Notes under the pieces: model-generated
What the model saw: only the letters and a program-made list of their open reading frames with translations
Databases searched by the model: none
Told to the model about the DNA's origin: nothing
Origin: Tumebacillus amylolyticus
Lineage (GTDB): Bacteria; Bacillota; Bacilli; Tumebacillales; Tumebacillaceae
Assembly: GCF_016722965.1 (NCBI RefSeq)
Contig: NZ_JAEQNB010000008.1
Location: forward strand, 124,001 to 188,000
Reading direction: 5' to 3'
Length of the DNA: 64,000 bases
Part shown: positions 52,678 through 60,785 of the stretch, piece after piece
Numbering within the stretch: the first letter of the stretch is position 1
How the letters are laid out: every line of letters starts with the position of its first letter
Position numbers and translations under genes: made by a program

Positions 52678-54852
52678 TTACTTCTGCAGATCGGTACGGA
52701 TGTCGCGGCCGTCGTCTTTGAGGGTGACTTTGGAGCCGTCCTTGGTGAGGTTTTTGGTGTAGTTGATCCACGCGTCGAGCATGACGTCGCCGATCTTCCA
52801 GTCCTTCACTTCGCCGAAGACGGTGAAGCCGTCGCCTTTGCCGGTCGCCATGAAGTCGTTGGTGACAGCTTTGAAGGTGCGGGTTTCGTTGAACTTGCCG
52901 TCGACGTAGAGCGGGGTGCCGTCGGTCAGGGTGATCTTGGTGAACTTGTCACCTGCCGGGCGGGTGTTGTCCCACTCGACTTTCAGACCGGAGAATTGCA
53001 GAGCCGGCAGCTTGGAGTACACGTCGAGCACTTCCAGTGCGGTTTTGATCTGCTTCGCGGTCATCGTGCCGGTCATGTCGGTGTTGCCAAACGGCAGAAC
53101 GGAGAACATTTTGCCGTAGGTCATGTCGCCTGCGTCGATGTCTGCACGGATGCCGCCGATGTTCGTGAACGCAACATCAGCCGATTCGTTGGTGCGCATC
53201 GCATCGGTGATCATGGCGCCCAGCGGAGAGATGCCGTCGCGTTCTGCGCCGCCGTCGATTGCGGAGCGGTACGGGGTGCGGGTGAGCGCAACGCCTGCAG
53301 ATGCGATGACTTGTTGTTCCTTCTCACTGACTTTGTCGTGGTAGCCCGAGACGATGTCGCGAACTTCAGCGTCGCCGGTGGTCAGGTTGGTGTAGGTTTC
53401 CAGCAGAGACGCGCCGGAGGAGACGACTTTTTTGGAATCCTTGTCTACGAACAGTTGGATGTGGCCGAGAGCCAGCGTCCAGTTCTGCGCTTCGATGACC
53501 GGGATGCCGTTCACGTTGCCGACGACACGCTTGTGGGAGTGGCCGCCGATGATCGCGTCGAGGGTGCCGTTGCCGGTGGTCGTCGCGAGGTCTGCCAGTT
53601 CGTCCATGATCTTGTCGGACTGCGCTTGCTGGTCGCCCGGCAAGTGGGACGTAACGATGACGATGTCAGCGCCCTTGGCTTTCAACTCTGCGGAGAGGTC
53701 TTTTGCCAGCGGAGCCGGGTCAGCGAACGTCAGGCCTTCGATGTTGGTCGACTTGGTCGTGGTTTTGGTCAGCGGGGTGGAGAAGCCGATGATGCCGATC
53801 TTGAGGCCGCCTTTTTCCACGATGGTGTACGGTTGGGTCCAGTCCACGCGCTTGCCGGTCGCATCGTCGAGGATGTTCGCGCCGAGGATCGGGAATTTCG
53901 CGTTCTTGATGTTGCCTTTCAGCGTGTCGAGGCCGAAGTCGAACTCGTGGTTGCCGATGGCCGCTGCATCGTACTTGATGTCTGCCATCGTGTCCATGAC
54001 CGATTGGCCGTTGAACAGGTTGGAGATCAGCGTGCCTTGCCACATGTCGCCGCCGTCCACGACCACGGTGTGGTTCGGGTTGACCATGCGGAAGTCGTTG
54101 ACGATGCCGCCGATGGTTTCCATGCCGCCTTGCAGTTGGTTGTTGCGCTTCTTGTCCGGAGCGGTTTCGATGTGACCGTGGATGTCGTTGGTCGAGAGCA
54201 CGTCGACGACGTCAAACAGCAACGGCTTGAGTGCTTTCGCCGCTTCGGAACGGGTCATCGGAGCATCCGGGTTGAAGGAACCGTCGAGCGTCGGGGCAAA
54301 AACGCCGCCGAGCGTCGTGTACGCGATGTACGGTTTCGCCCAGTCGGAGAGCGAGTCTTTGTCTTTGTAGTAGTTGAGGACGTTTTGGTTTACGTTCGGG
54401 GTGGCGCCGCCGTTCATCGCCGCACCGATCAGCACCGCGAGTTCTTGGCGGGTGACGAAGCGGTTCGGTTCAAAACGGCCGTTTTCGGTCCCGTGAACGA
54501 TGCCTGCCGCTTGGGCGTTGGCGACCGCTTGCGTCTGCCAAGATTCGAGATCGTCGAACGGAGCTTTTTTCATGGTGACGTCCGCAAGTTTCGCAGCACG
54601 GTTGATCATCGAGATCAGCTCGCCACGGGTCACGAATTGGGTGCCGTGGAGATCGGTCTCGCCCGGGTACCCGGAGATCGCGCCTTTCTCATGCGCCAGT
54701 TCCAAGTCCGATTTAGTCGGGTTGGGGGTGGTGGTCGGAGCCGGGGAGATGATCTTCCCGGTCGAGTCGTCCGCAAATGCTTGCGGGCCATACAGAGCGG
54801 TGAGCAGGGACGCGGCAACTGCCATCGTAGCAAACTTCGAAGAACGTTTCAT
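52678..54852 (-). CDS. SLH-anchored 5'-nucleotidase/2',3'-cyclic phosphodiesterase-like protein
   Basis: 724 residues. A signal peptide (to about residue 28, AFADD) is followed by three S-layer homology domains (about 45-210; FVTRGELISMINRA, FVTRQELAVLIGAA, PMTRSEAAKAL) that bind wall polymer. Then comes a metallophosphatase domain (STNDIHGH, DGGDMWQG, GNHEFDFG, GGHSHK) and a C-terminal 5'-nucleotidase domain (NIGGIRADIDAG). It should release phosphate and nucleosides outside the cell. ATTAGGAGG precedes the ATG. Confidence 0.93.
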   Translation of the reverse strand: MKRSSKFATMAVAASLLTALYGPQAFADDSTGKIISPAPTTTPNPTKSDLELAHEKGAISGYPGETDLHGTQFVTRGELISMINRAAKLADVTMKKAPFDDLESWQTQAVANAQAAGIVHGTENGRFEPNRFVTRQELAVLIGAAMNGGATPNVNQNVLNYYKDKDSLSDWAKPYIAYTTLGGVFAPTLDGSFNPDAPMTRSEAAKALKPLLFDVVDVLSTNDIHGHIETAPDKKRNNQLQGGMETIGGIVNDFRMVNPNHTVVVDGGDMWQGTLISNLFNGQSVMDTMADIKYDAAAIGNHEFDFGLDTLKGNIKNAKFPILGANILDDATGKRVDWTQPYTIVEKGGLKIGIIGFSTPLTKTTTKSTNIEGLTFADPAPLAKDLSAELKAKGADIVIVTSHLPGDQQAQSDKIMDELADLATTTGNGTLDAIIGGHSHKRVVGNVNGIPVIEAQNWTLALGHIQLFVDKDSKKVVSSGASLLETYTNLTTGDAEVRDIVSGYHDKVSEKEQQVIASAGVALTRTPYRSAIDGGAERDGISPLGAMITDAMRTNESADVAFTNIGGIRADIDAGDMTYGKMFSVLPFGNTDMTGTMTAKQIKTALEVLDVYSKLPALQFSGLKVEWDNTRPAGDKFTKITLTDGTPLYVDGKFNETRTFKAVTNDFMATGKGDGFTVFGEVKDWKIGDVMLDAWINYTKNLTKDGSKVTLKDDGRDIRTDLQK

Positions 54853-54955
54853 ATGAGTGGGAATGCCTCCTAATCCTAGTAAAAAGAGTTCGAATCGTTT
54901 CTAGTATACTAGATTAGGAGATGAAAGAGTTGGGAGAGTTAGAAAATTCTTTGTA

Positions 54956-55001
54956 AAAAAAGAGACCTCCCGCCGTGTGAGGTCGTGGGAGGTCTCTTTT
55001 T
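54956..55001. terminator. Hairpin terminator
   Basis: AAAAAGAGACCTCCC / GGGAGGTCTCTTTTT stem just past the 73-residue minus-strand gene; usable in both directions. Confidence 0.88.
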
Positions 55002-55010
55002 CGTGAAGAA

Positions 55011-55232
55011 CTACATCGCCGCGTACAATCCGATCAAAAAAGCGACCGTCCTCGAAATCTTGAGTTGAGTTGCGCCCAACTGCTTCAAGGCAGCAGGATC
55101 GAATTGCAGCAGTACGGGCGCATCCGGCGAAGACGTATGTAGAGGGGTCACCTCCACAGGGTCTTCCACTTGAAACGAAACTCGGACGGTATTGCGTTCT
55201 GTCTGCACGACGATTCGTCGGTTTTCTCGCAT
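55011..55232 (-). CDS. Small protein of unknown function
   Basis: 73 residues from ATG at 55230-55232 with GAGGGGGAAC 6-8 bases upstream. A basic start (MRENRRIVVQTERN), a beta-like middle and a hydrophobic end (TVAFLIGLYAAM). It has its own terminator. I do not recognise a family. It separates the nucleotidase gene from the arsenic cluster. Confidence 0.6.
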   Translation of the reverse strand: MRENRRIVVQTERNTVRVSFQVEDPVEVTPLHTSSPDAPVLLQFDPAALKQLGATQLKISRTVAFLIGLYAAM

Positions 55233-55311
55233 GGGACAAGTTCCCCCTCGTCAGGGATGATGGATTCCATCCACTGATCAGTATGCGCGGGAGATCTCGG
55301 CCTATTCCCTT

Positions 55312-55803
55312 CTAGTCCAACAGGAGTTTCTCCATCGCCATGACATCCACGAACTCTCCGTCGAGGCGTCCTTGATTATGGAAGACGCCGACTTCCCGAT
55401 ATCCGGAATTCCGATACAAGCCTTGTCCCAACGAATTAAACGGGAACGTGAACAGAATGAACTTGTGAAACTCCTGCTCTCTCCCGATCCGCTCCAAGTT
55501 CCCCAACAATTGTTTGCCAACTCCCCGACCGCGATGAGTACGATCGATGTAGACGGAGAGCTCGCCCACTCCATAGTAGGCAAATCGCTTGTTGTAGGGG
55601 TTGATGGAAGCCCAGCCGACGATCTGTTCACCCGCGCACGCCACGAGGACCGCATAACGCGGCTCTCGCTGCGCAAACCAGTTTTGCATGTAGGAATCGT
55701 CCTTGACTTCTGTTTCTAACGTCGCGATTCGATCTTCAATTCCTTGGTTGTAGATGCGAAGAATTGCGGGGAGGTCTTGTTCCTGAGCAAGTCGAATGAT
55801 CAT
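55312..55803 (-). CDS. ArsN1-like GNAT N-acetyltransferase (candidate arsinothricin resistance)
   Basis: 163 residues, one GNAT domain: YNQGIEDRIATLETE, acetyl-CoA loop in RTHRGRGVGKQLL, then FTFPFNSLGQGLYRNSGYRE and VDVMAMEKLL. These blocks match, as I remember it, ArsN1, which acetylates the alpha-amino group of arsinothricin and phosphinothricin-like amino acids. It is related to Pat/Bar phosphinothricin acetyltransferases. The gene diverges from arsR over 86 bases, so the two may share control. Alternative: a general amino acid acetyltransferase. Confidence 0.75.
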   Translation of the reverse strand: MIIRLAQEQDLPAILRIYNQGIEDRIATLETEVKDDSYMQNWFAQREPRYAVLVACAGEQIVGWASINPYNKRFAYYGVGELSVYIDRTHRGRGVGKQLLGNLERIGREQEFHKFILFTFPFNSLGQGLYRNSGYREVGVFHNQGRLDGEFVDVMAMEKLLLD

Positions 55804-55889
55804 TTTCTATGACTCCTTTATCCTGAATTAATTTTATTGGATTTGAAATTTTTTGTACGCTGTGATTAAATTGAGGAGAGGTGATCGAG

Positions 55890-56213
55890 GTGGATCTTGA
55901 TCTGTTGCAGGACTGTTTTAAGAGTTTAGGTGATAAGACACGCCTACGCATCTTGGCTCTGTTACGAGTGGAAGAACTTTGTGTGTTTGAATTGGTCGAA
56001 ATTTTACAGATGAGCCAACCGGCCATCTCTCAACATCTCCGTAAGATGAAGAGCGCGAAATTGCTCAAGGAGCGACGTGAAGGTCAATGGGTGTTCTACT
56101 CCATAGAGGGAGCGCTCTTTCCATTCTTCGATTCCATTCTGGACAATCTTCCGGATTTACGTCAAGAGATTCAAAACCTTCGTGCAAAGTCGGAGAAGTC
56201 CTGTTGTTCATAA
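55890..56213 (+). CDS. arsR: ArsR family repressor
   Basis: 107-residue winged-helix repressor (LGDKTRLRILALL, MSQPAISQHLRKMKSA). The classical metal motif ELCVCxLC reads ELCVFELV, keeping only Cys31; a Cys pair sits at 105-106 in the tail (EKSCCS), and there is a Cys9. As(III) could bind through the C-terminal pair, as in some other ArsR types. GTG 55890 is chosen because GAGGAGAGG is 8 bases upstream. It precedes arsC by 21 bases. Confidence 0.88.
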   Translation: MDLDLLQDCFKSLGDKTRLRILALLRVEELCVFELVEILQMSQPAISQHLRKMKSAKLLKERREGQWVFYSIEGALFPFFDSILDNLPDLRQEIQNLRAKSEKSCCS

Positions 56214-56234
56214 GTGGGAAAGGGTGTGTTGAAC

Positions 56235-56654
56235 ATGGAGAAGAAGATCATGTATTTCCTCTGCACCGGAAACTCTTGCCGTAGTCAAATGGCAGACGGG
56301 TTCGGCAAACTGCTTCTTGGAGACGAGTTTGACGTTTACAGTGCCGGCATCGAAGCACATGGAGTCAATCCCAAAGCCATCCAAGCGATGGCTGAGAAGG
56401 GGATCGACATCTCGTCGAATACCTCCGATGTCATTGACCCGGAACTTTTACAGAAGTCCGACTACATCATCACCCTTTGTGGAAATGCCGACGAAAGATG
56501 CCCGGCCACACCCGCACAAGCCGTTCGCGCCCATTGGGGGTTTGACGACCCGGCGAAAGCAACGGGTACGGATGAGGAGAAATGGGCGGTCTTCCAACGC
56601 GTTCGGGATGAGATCGAAGCCCGGATCAAGCAATTTGCAGAGCACGGTGAATAA
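56235..56654 (+). CDS. arsC: Thioredoxin-dependent arsenate reductase
   Basis: 139 residues, LMW-phosphatase fold: P-loop nucleophile CTGNSCRSQ and the second redox pair in [11 protein letters not shown], so all Cys of the Cys10/82/89 relay are present. It reduces arsenate to arsenite, which would feed the arsenite-using enzymes encoded downstream. ATG 56235 follows GGAAAGGGTG. A terminator separates it from the radical SAM gene. Confidence 0.93.
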   Translation: MEKKIMYFLCTGNSCRSQMADGFGKLLLGDEFDVYSAGIEAHGVNPKAIQAMAEKGIDISSNTSDVIDPELLQKSDYIITLCGNADERCPATPAQAVRAHWGFDDPAKATGTDEEKWAVFQRVRDEIEARIKQFAEHGE

Positions 56655-56663
56655 GCAGGCTGG

Positions 56664-56699
56664 CAAACACACCTTTTTAAAACGAGGTGTGTTTTTTTG
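56664..56699 (+). terminator. Intrinsic terminator after arsC
   Basis: AAACACACCT / AGGTGTGTTT stem with a T7 run. Confidence 0.88.
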
Positions 56700-56730
56700 T
56701 TGCGAAAACAATTACTTCATAAAAATATTT

Positions 56731-56773
56731 TGACATAGTAGAAGACGCCTGTATATAATAAAATTATTATATT
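56731..56773 (+). promoter_or_regulatory. Strong promoter with palindromic operator ahead of the arsL-like operon
   Basis: TTGACA (56731-56736), 18-base spacer, TATAAT (56755-56760), a near-consensus sigma-A promoter. A perfect 9-base inverted repeat, ATATAATAA (56754-56762) and TTATTATAT (56765-56773), covers the -10 box, as expected for an ArsR-type operator. Confidence 0.65.
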
Positions 56774-56840
56774 CTCACATTATTGTCTTTGCGAGAATAA
56801 AGAAAAGACTGAAAAACAAAAATAGGGAGGCAACATCTAC

Positions 56841-58115
56841 ATGAAAATTTTGCTGGTTTCGAACTTCGAAGGCGGGTTCCAACCGATGACGGTAGCCGCT
56901 GCAACCACGCCGCTGCTGAAAGCCGGTTTTGACGTATCTGTGCTGGATACATACGTGGACGGGATTCAAGAAGATCGCTTCGTCGGGCAAGATCTTGTAG
57001 CGATCTCCATCCCGCTGTTCGACGCGTTGTTTGCCGGAATTGAAATCGCGCGTCTCGTTCGTGAGAAAAACCCGAGCGCTCATATTACGTTCTTCGGTCA
57101 ATATGCGACCATCAATGCCTATCGTTTGGCTGGAAAATACAGCGATTCTTGCGTCGTCGGCGAATTTGAAACGCCGTTGCTGGCACTGGCACGCCATCTC
57201 TCCGGCGACACCCAATTGATGCTTCCGGGCCTCGTGACTACTGAAGTGATCGAGAAGGGCGAAACCATCCACCCGTACATGGGCCGCGATGAAATTCACA
57301 TCCCGACTCGTTCGACGTTGCCGCCGCTGCACAAATACCCGCAAGCGCAAGTCGATAAACTCATGGGCTCCACGCAAATCGTCGGCACCACGGAAATTGC
57401 ACGCGGTTGCCATCACAAATGTCTGTACTGCTCGGTGTTTGCCGCGTATGACGGAAAAGTCTTCCTGATCGAAGAAGACGTCGTCATCGAAGACGTGCGT
57501 CAACTCGTGAAGGGCGGCATGACCCACTTGACCTTCATCGACGCCGACTTCTTCAACTCCAAGCATCACGGCGTCAAGATCCTGCGCCGCCTGCACGAAG
57601 AGTTCCCAGAACTCACCTACGATTTCACGCTGCGCATCGACCACATCCTGGAGAACAAAGAAATTCTGCTCGAAATGGCCGGCCTGAACGTTGCGTTCGT
57701 CACGTCTGCACTTGAATTCCCGTCTGAGGAAGTGTTGGATGCGGTTGCGAAGTACACGTCATTGGAAGACATCGAGGAAGCGATTGCGTTCCTGTTGGGC
57801 ACCGGGATCAAATTGAACCCGACTTTCATCATGTTCAACCCGTGGATTTCCTTGGAGGACTTGGCGACGTTCCGTGCCTTTGTAGAGCGCAACAACTTGG
57901 ACGACATCATCGACCCGATTCAATACGAAACCCGTCTGCACCTGTACAAAGGCTCCCCGCTGTTGAACACCGCATCGGTGCAAGCTCTTGAACTGACGGA
58001 GCAGGAGTTCCATGTGGATTGGAAGCATCCGGACCCGCGCGTCGATGAACTGTACTATGCAAGCCTCACCCCGCAAGAAGAAGGCATCTTCAAGCGTTGC
58101 TGCCTGAAGTGCTAG
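56841..58115 (+). CDS. ArsL-like radical SAM enzyme (candidate arsinothricin synthase)
   Basis: 424 residues. A B12-binding-like Rossmann domain (1-125) lacks the cobalamin-binding DxHxxG. The radical SAM domain has the cluster motif GCHHKCLYC (Cys190, 194, 197). The protein ends in RCCLKC, which I remember as the arsenite-binding signature of ArsL, the enzyme that transfers the 3-amino-3-carboxypropyl group of SAM to As(III) to make hydroxyarsinothricin. GGGAGG lies 10 bases before the ATG. First gene of a three-gene operon with an ATP-grasp and a methyltransferase gene. Alternative: another arsenic-carbon forming radical SAM enzyme. Confidence 0.8.
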   Translation: MKILLVSNFEGGFQPMTVAAATTPLLKAGFDVSVLDTYVDGIQEDRFVGQDLVAISIPLFDALFAGIEIARLVREKNPSAHITFFGQYATINAYRLAGKYSDSCVVGEFETPLLALARHLSGDTQLMLPGLVTTEVIEKGETIHPYMGRDEIHIPTRSTLPPLHKYPQAQVDKLMGSTQIVGTTEIARGCHHKCLYCSVFAAYDGKVFLIEEDVVIEDVRQLVKGGMTHLTFIDADFFNSKHHGVKILRRLHEEFPELTYDFTLRIDHILENKEILLEMAGLNVAFVTSALEFPSEEVLDAVAKYTSLEDIEEAIAFLLGTGIKLNPTFIMFNPWISLEDLATFRAFVERNNLDDIIDPIQYETRLHLYKGSPLLNTASVQALELTEQEFHVDWKHPDPRVDELYYASLTPQEEGIFKRCCLKC

Positions 58116-58140
58116 CGTCGATCGCGAGGAGGGTTGCGAC

Positions 58141-59388
58141 ATGACTGAGCGGGCGAAGGCCGTCTTGGTATTCGGGTTGAACCAATCGGGAGAGAGCGAG
58201 CTCGATCTGATTCAGCCACGGGGTTACAAGGTATTGATGTTCAAAGCGGAGATCTCTCTGCAAGAGGCGTTGCAAGTGGATCTCCCCGTCGAGATGGATC
58301 TCAACAACGAAGAAGCGGTGATCGCCAAAGCCTTGGATTTGCAAGCAAAATACGACATCCAAGCGGTGTTCACGCTCAACGAATATCGTGTCGCGCTGGC
58401 GGCGCGAGTGGCGGAAGCGTTGCAACTTCCGAATGGGCTGTCCTACGAAGCCGCTCTCAATTGCCGAAACAAAAAGAGAACGAGAGAACAACTCGCCAAA
58501 CACGGCGTGGGGTCTGCCGTGTATGCATTGGTGCGTACACCGGAAGAGGCCTTGGAACAACTGGAAAACTTCTCGTTGCCTGTCGTGGTGAAGCCGTCGA
58601 ACGAAGCGGGGAGCACGTTGGTTTCGTTCTGTCATTCGGCAGAGGACGTGAGGGCGGCCGTCGAGGCCATTCGCGCCAACCGAAGCAACTGGGTGGGGCA
58701 GCAAATGGACGATGAAATTCTGATGGAAGAGTTTTTGGAGGGGCCCGAATTCAGTGTAGAGGCTTGCACTGCATCGGGAAAAACCACCGTCTTGGCGATC
58801 ACGGCGAAGAGAACATCAGGAGCCGTCGAAGCGGGGCATCTCGTACCGGCTCCACTCCCGGAATCGACGGTACAAGAGGTGCAGCAGTTGGTCGTCGAAG
58901 CGCTCTCCGCTCTGGGCGTGAACGGTACGGTCACGCACACCGAAGTGAAGTTGACTCCAGTTGGGCCGAAGATCATTGAGGTCAACGCCCGCCCCGGTGG
59001 AGACCGCATTCACTTGCTGGTTCTCGCTGTGACGGGATACAACTTGCAGGAACTTTCTCTGCATCTGGCTCTGGGCGGTACGTTGGAAGACGCTCCCCGC
59101 CATGCGGTTCAAACGTCGTCGGCTGCGATTCGCTTTTTCGAGGCGGGACAGGATGGCCTCGTTACGTACCGCAAACTTGAGGACGTGGAATCGATGCCGG
59201 GCGTTCAACGACTGGTCTTGCATGCAAAGTCGGGGGATGCAGTCAAGCGAACCACCAGCAATTATGATCGCGTAGGGTATGCGATTGTTCATGCAGTAGA
59301 TGACCAAGATGCAGATCAAGTGGCAAACGAAGTCGAGCGTTGCTTGGATGTTCGCGTCTCTCCCTTGGCAGAAGGCGTGACCCACTAA
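58141..59388 (+). CDS. ATP-grasp ligase in the arsenic operon
   Basis: 415 residues, ATP-grasp amino acid ligase-like. Pre-ATP-grasp domain (1-110), then VVKPSNEAGSTL (ATP Lys and loop), EEFLEGPEFSVEA and the Mg-binding stretch IIEVNARPGGDRI. Such enzymes form acyl-phosphates and join them to amines, often making dipeptides. Between arsL and arsM-like genes, the likely substrate is the arsenic amino acid or its partner. AGGAGGG precedes the ATG, 25 bases after arsL. The exact reaction is not readable from sequence. Confidence 0.82.
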   Translation: MTERAKAVLVFGLNQSGESELDLIQPRGYKVLMFKAEISLQEALQVDLPVEMDLNNEEAVIAKALDLQAKYDIQAVFTLNEYRVALAARVAEALQLPNGLSYEAALNCRNKKRTREQLAKHGVGSAVYALVRTPEEALEQLENFSLPVVVKPSNEAGSTLVSFCHSAEDVRAAVEAIRANRSNWVGQQMDDEILMEEFLEGPEFSVEACTASGKTTVLAITAKRTSGAVEAGHLVPAPLPESTVQEVQQLVVEALSALGVNGTVTHTEVKLTPVGPKIIEVNARPGGDRIHLLVLAVTGYNLQELSLHLALGGTLEDAPRHAVQTSSAAIRFFEAGQDGLVTYRKLEDVESMPGVQRLVLHAKSGDAVKRTTSNYDRVGYAIVHAVDDQDADQVANEVERCLDVRVSPLAEGVTH

Positions 59389-59410
59389 ACACGATGAGGA
59401 GTGAGAGTTG

Positions 59411-60535
59411 ATGAGCACTTCGAAGGCCGCAATGTTGCAAGCGGCGGTTCTGAAAATCGCATCTCAATCCGGTTCCGGGTTGGACTTGGCGCAAGTATCC
59501 GGACAGAAAGCGGTCGTGGAGAAATTGCCCGAAGGAACGATCAAGGAAGGGGAGCGGGTGCTGGTCGTCGGTGCGACGGAGAGCATCGCGTTTTCTGCTG
59601 CAAGTCAGATCGGAGCAGAGGGCTTCCTGCTGCTCTTGGAAGAGGAAAAAGAGAAACTGACACCCATTCGTGAGAGCCTTGGTACGTTGGAAGCCCAGAT
59701 CGGGTATGCGAACTGGGCGCTTGAAGTAACGGAGCTGGATGATTACCAAACCAATTCCGCTTATCTCGCCGACTATCTGTCTGAGCATCCTGTCCAAGAG
59801 GCGGCGGGCTACCGCGACCTGCAGGAGGCTCTGCGAGAACAGCGAGAGCAAGCTCCCTTTGTGGCAAGCGAATCCATCGACGTGGTCATTTTGGATACGG
59901 TCACCAATCGCTTGAAGCACGATCGTGTGCGCGCGGCGATTGCAGAGGCGTTCCGTGTGTTGCGTCGCGGGGGACGAGTGGTGCTTTTGTCCTTGCTGGC
60001 GGATGAGTCGGGCCTGCCGCTTGACCTCCCTGCTTTGCCCAACGGGCCTCGTATGCAGAACGTCCCCTTGGAAACGGAGATCGTGGCGTTGCTTGATGAA
60101 GCCGGTTTTTATGGCATGCGTTATCCGTGGCGTGCAGAACTTCCGACCCAGGTCGTGCAAGGCATTGAACTGCGTTCCTTCGTCGTGCAAGCGTACAAAG
60201 GGAAACAGGGCGTTTGCCTCGACCAAGGTCATGCAGTGATGTATCGAGGTCCGTGGAAGGAAGTTCTCGACGATGATGGACACCGTTATGTTCGAGGGGA
60301 ACGTGTCGCGGTCTGTGAGAAAACCTATGGGATTTTGATGCGAGAGCCGTACCAAGACCAATTGATCGGACTGCCTTGCTACCAACCGGTGCCGTTGGGT
60401 CAAGCCCCGCTGTTTGATTGCAACACGCCGCAACTGCGTGATCCGCATGTCACCAAGGGCAAGAAAAGCGTGTTTGAGCAAGGAAGCGGAGGAGACTGCT
60501 GCGCACCGTCCACAGATGGCGGCGGTTGTTGCTGA
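59411..60535 (+). CDS. ArsM-like SAM methyltransferase with paired-Cys tail
   Basis: 374 residues. A Rossmann methyltransferase core whose SAM loop is unusual (VLVVGATESIAFS instead of a Gly-rich motif), with AFRVLRRGGRVVLLS later. The ArsM NCV cysteine position reads DTV. A C-terminal domain (about 265-350: GVCLDQGHAVMYRGPWKEV, RGERVAVCEKTY) resembles the extension of some bacterial ArsM proteins. The tail contains GGDCC and ends GGGCC, a likely As(III) site. It could methylate hydroxyarsinothricin, or methylation could have been lost. ATG 59411 follows GAGGAGTGAG. Confidence 0.72.
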   Translation: MSTSKAAMLQAAVLKIASQSGSGLDLAQVSGQKAVVEKLPEGTIKEGERVLVVGATESIAFSAASQIGAEGFLLLLEEEKEKLTPIRESLGTLEAQIGYANWALEVTELDDYQTNSAYLADYLSEHPVQEAAGYRDLQEALREQREQAPFVASESIDVVILDTVTNRLKHDRVRAAIAEAFRVLRRGGRVVLLSLLADESGLPLDLPALPNGPRMQNVPLETEIVALLDEAGFYGMRYPWRAELPTQVVQGIELRSFVVQAYKGKQGVCLDQGHAVMYRGPWKEVLDDDGHRYVRGERVAVCEKTYGILMREPYQDQLIGLPCYQPVPLGQAPLFDCNTPQLRDPHVTKGKKSVFEQGSGGDCCAPSTDGGGCC

Positions 60536-60549
60536 CAACTGGATATCGG

Positions 60550-60590
60550 AAAAAGACTGTCATTCTTTTTATATGACAGTCTTTTTTTAT
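60550..60590 (+). terminator. Intrinsic terminator after the arsL-like operon
   Basis: AAAGACTGTCA / TGACAGTCTTT stem with a T7 run. Confidence 0.92.
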
Positions 60591-60596
60591 TTCTAA

Positions 60597-60616
60597 ATAT
60601 AATCATATCATTATAC
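60597..60616 (+). promoter_or_regulatory. Second ATATAAT-N6-ATTATA palindrome, upstream of the PiT gene
   Basis: ATATAAT (60597-60603), 6 bases, ATTATAC (60610-60616) repeats the geometry of the arsL operator with one base different. A possible promoter TTGGAC (60622) with TAATAT (60646) follows it. The region is AT-rich, so chance is possible. Confidence 0.4.
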
Positions 60617-60785
60617 ACCTTTTGGACATTGAAATAAAAATATACTAATATATGAATAGAACGATTTGAGAGACTCTTAGGTTTGAGCAATTTTCGTGTA
60701 GAGAGGGAGGTGAGGGTTTCCGGCTGTCCGTTGGTAACTGATTATTCTGCTAATAACACAGAGAAAAAGGGAGGACGAACGTACA

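Noticed and set aside
52531..54873. 780-codon plus-strand frame opposite the nucleotidase gene
   Set aside because: Val/Arg/Asp-rich antisense shadow; the minus-strand protein has signal peptide, SLH and nucleotidase motifs.
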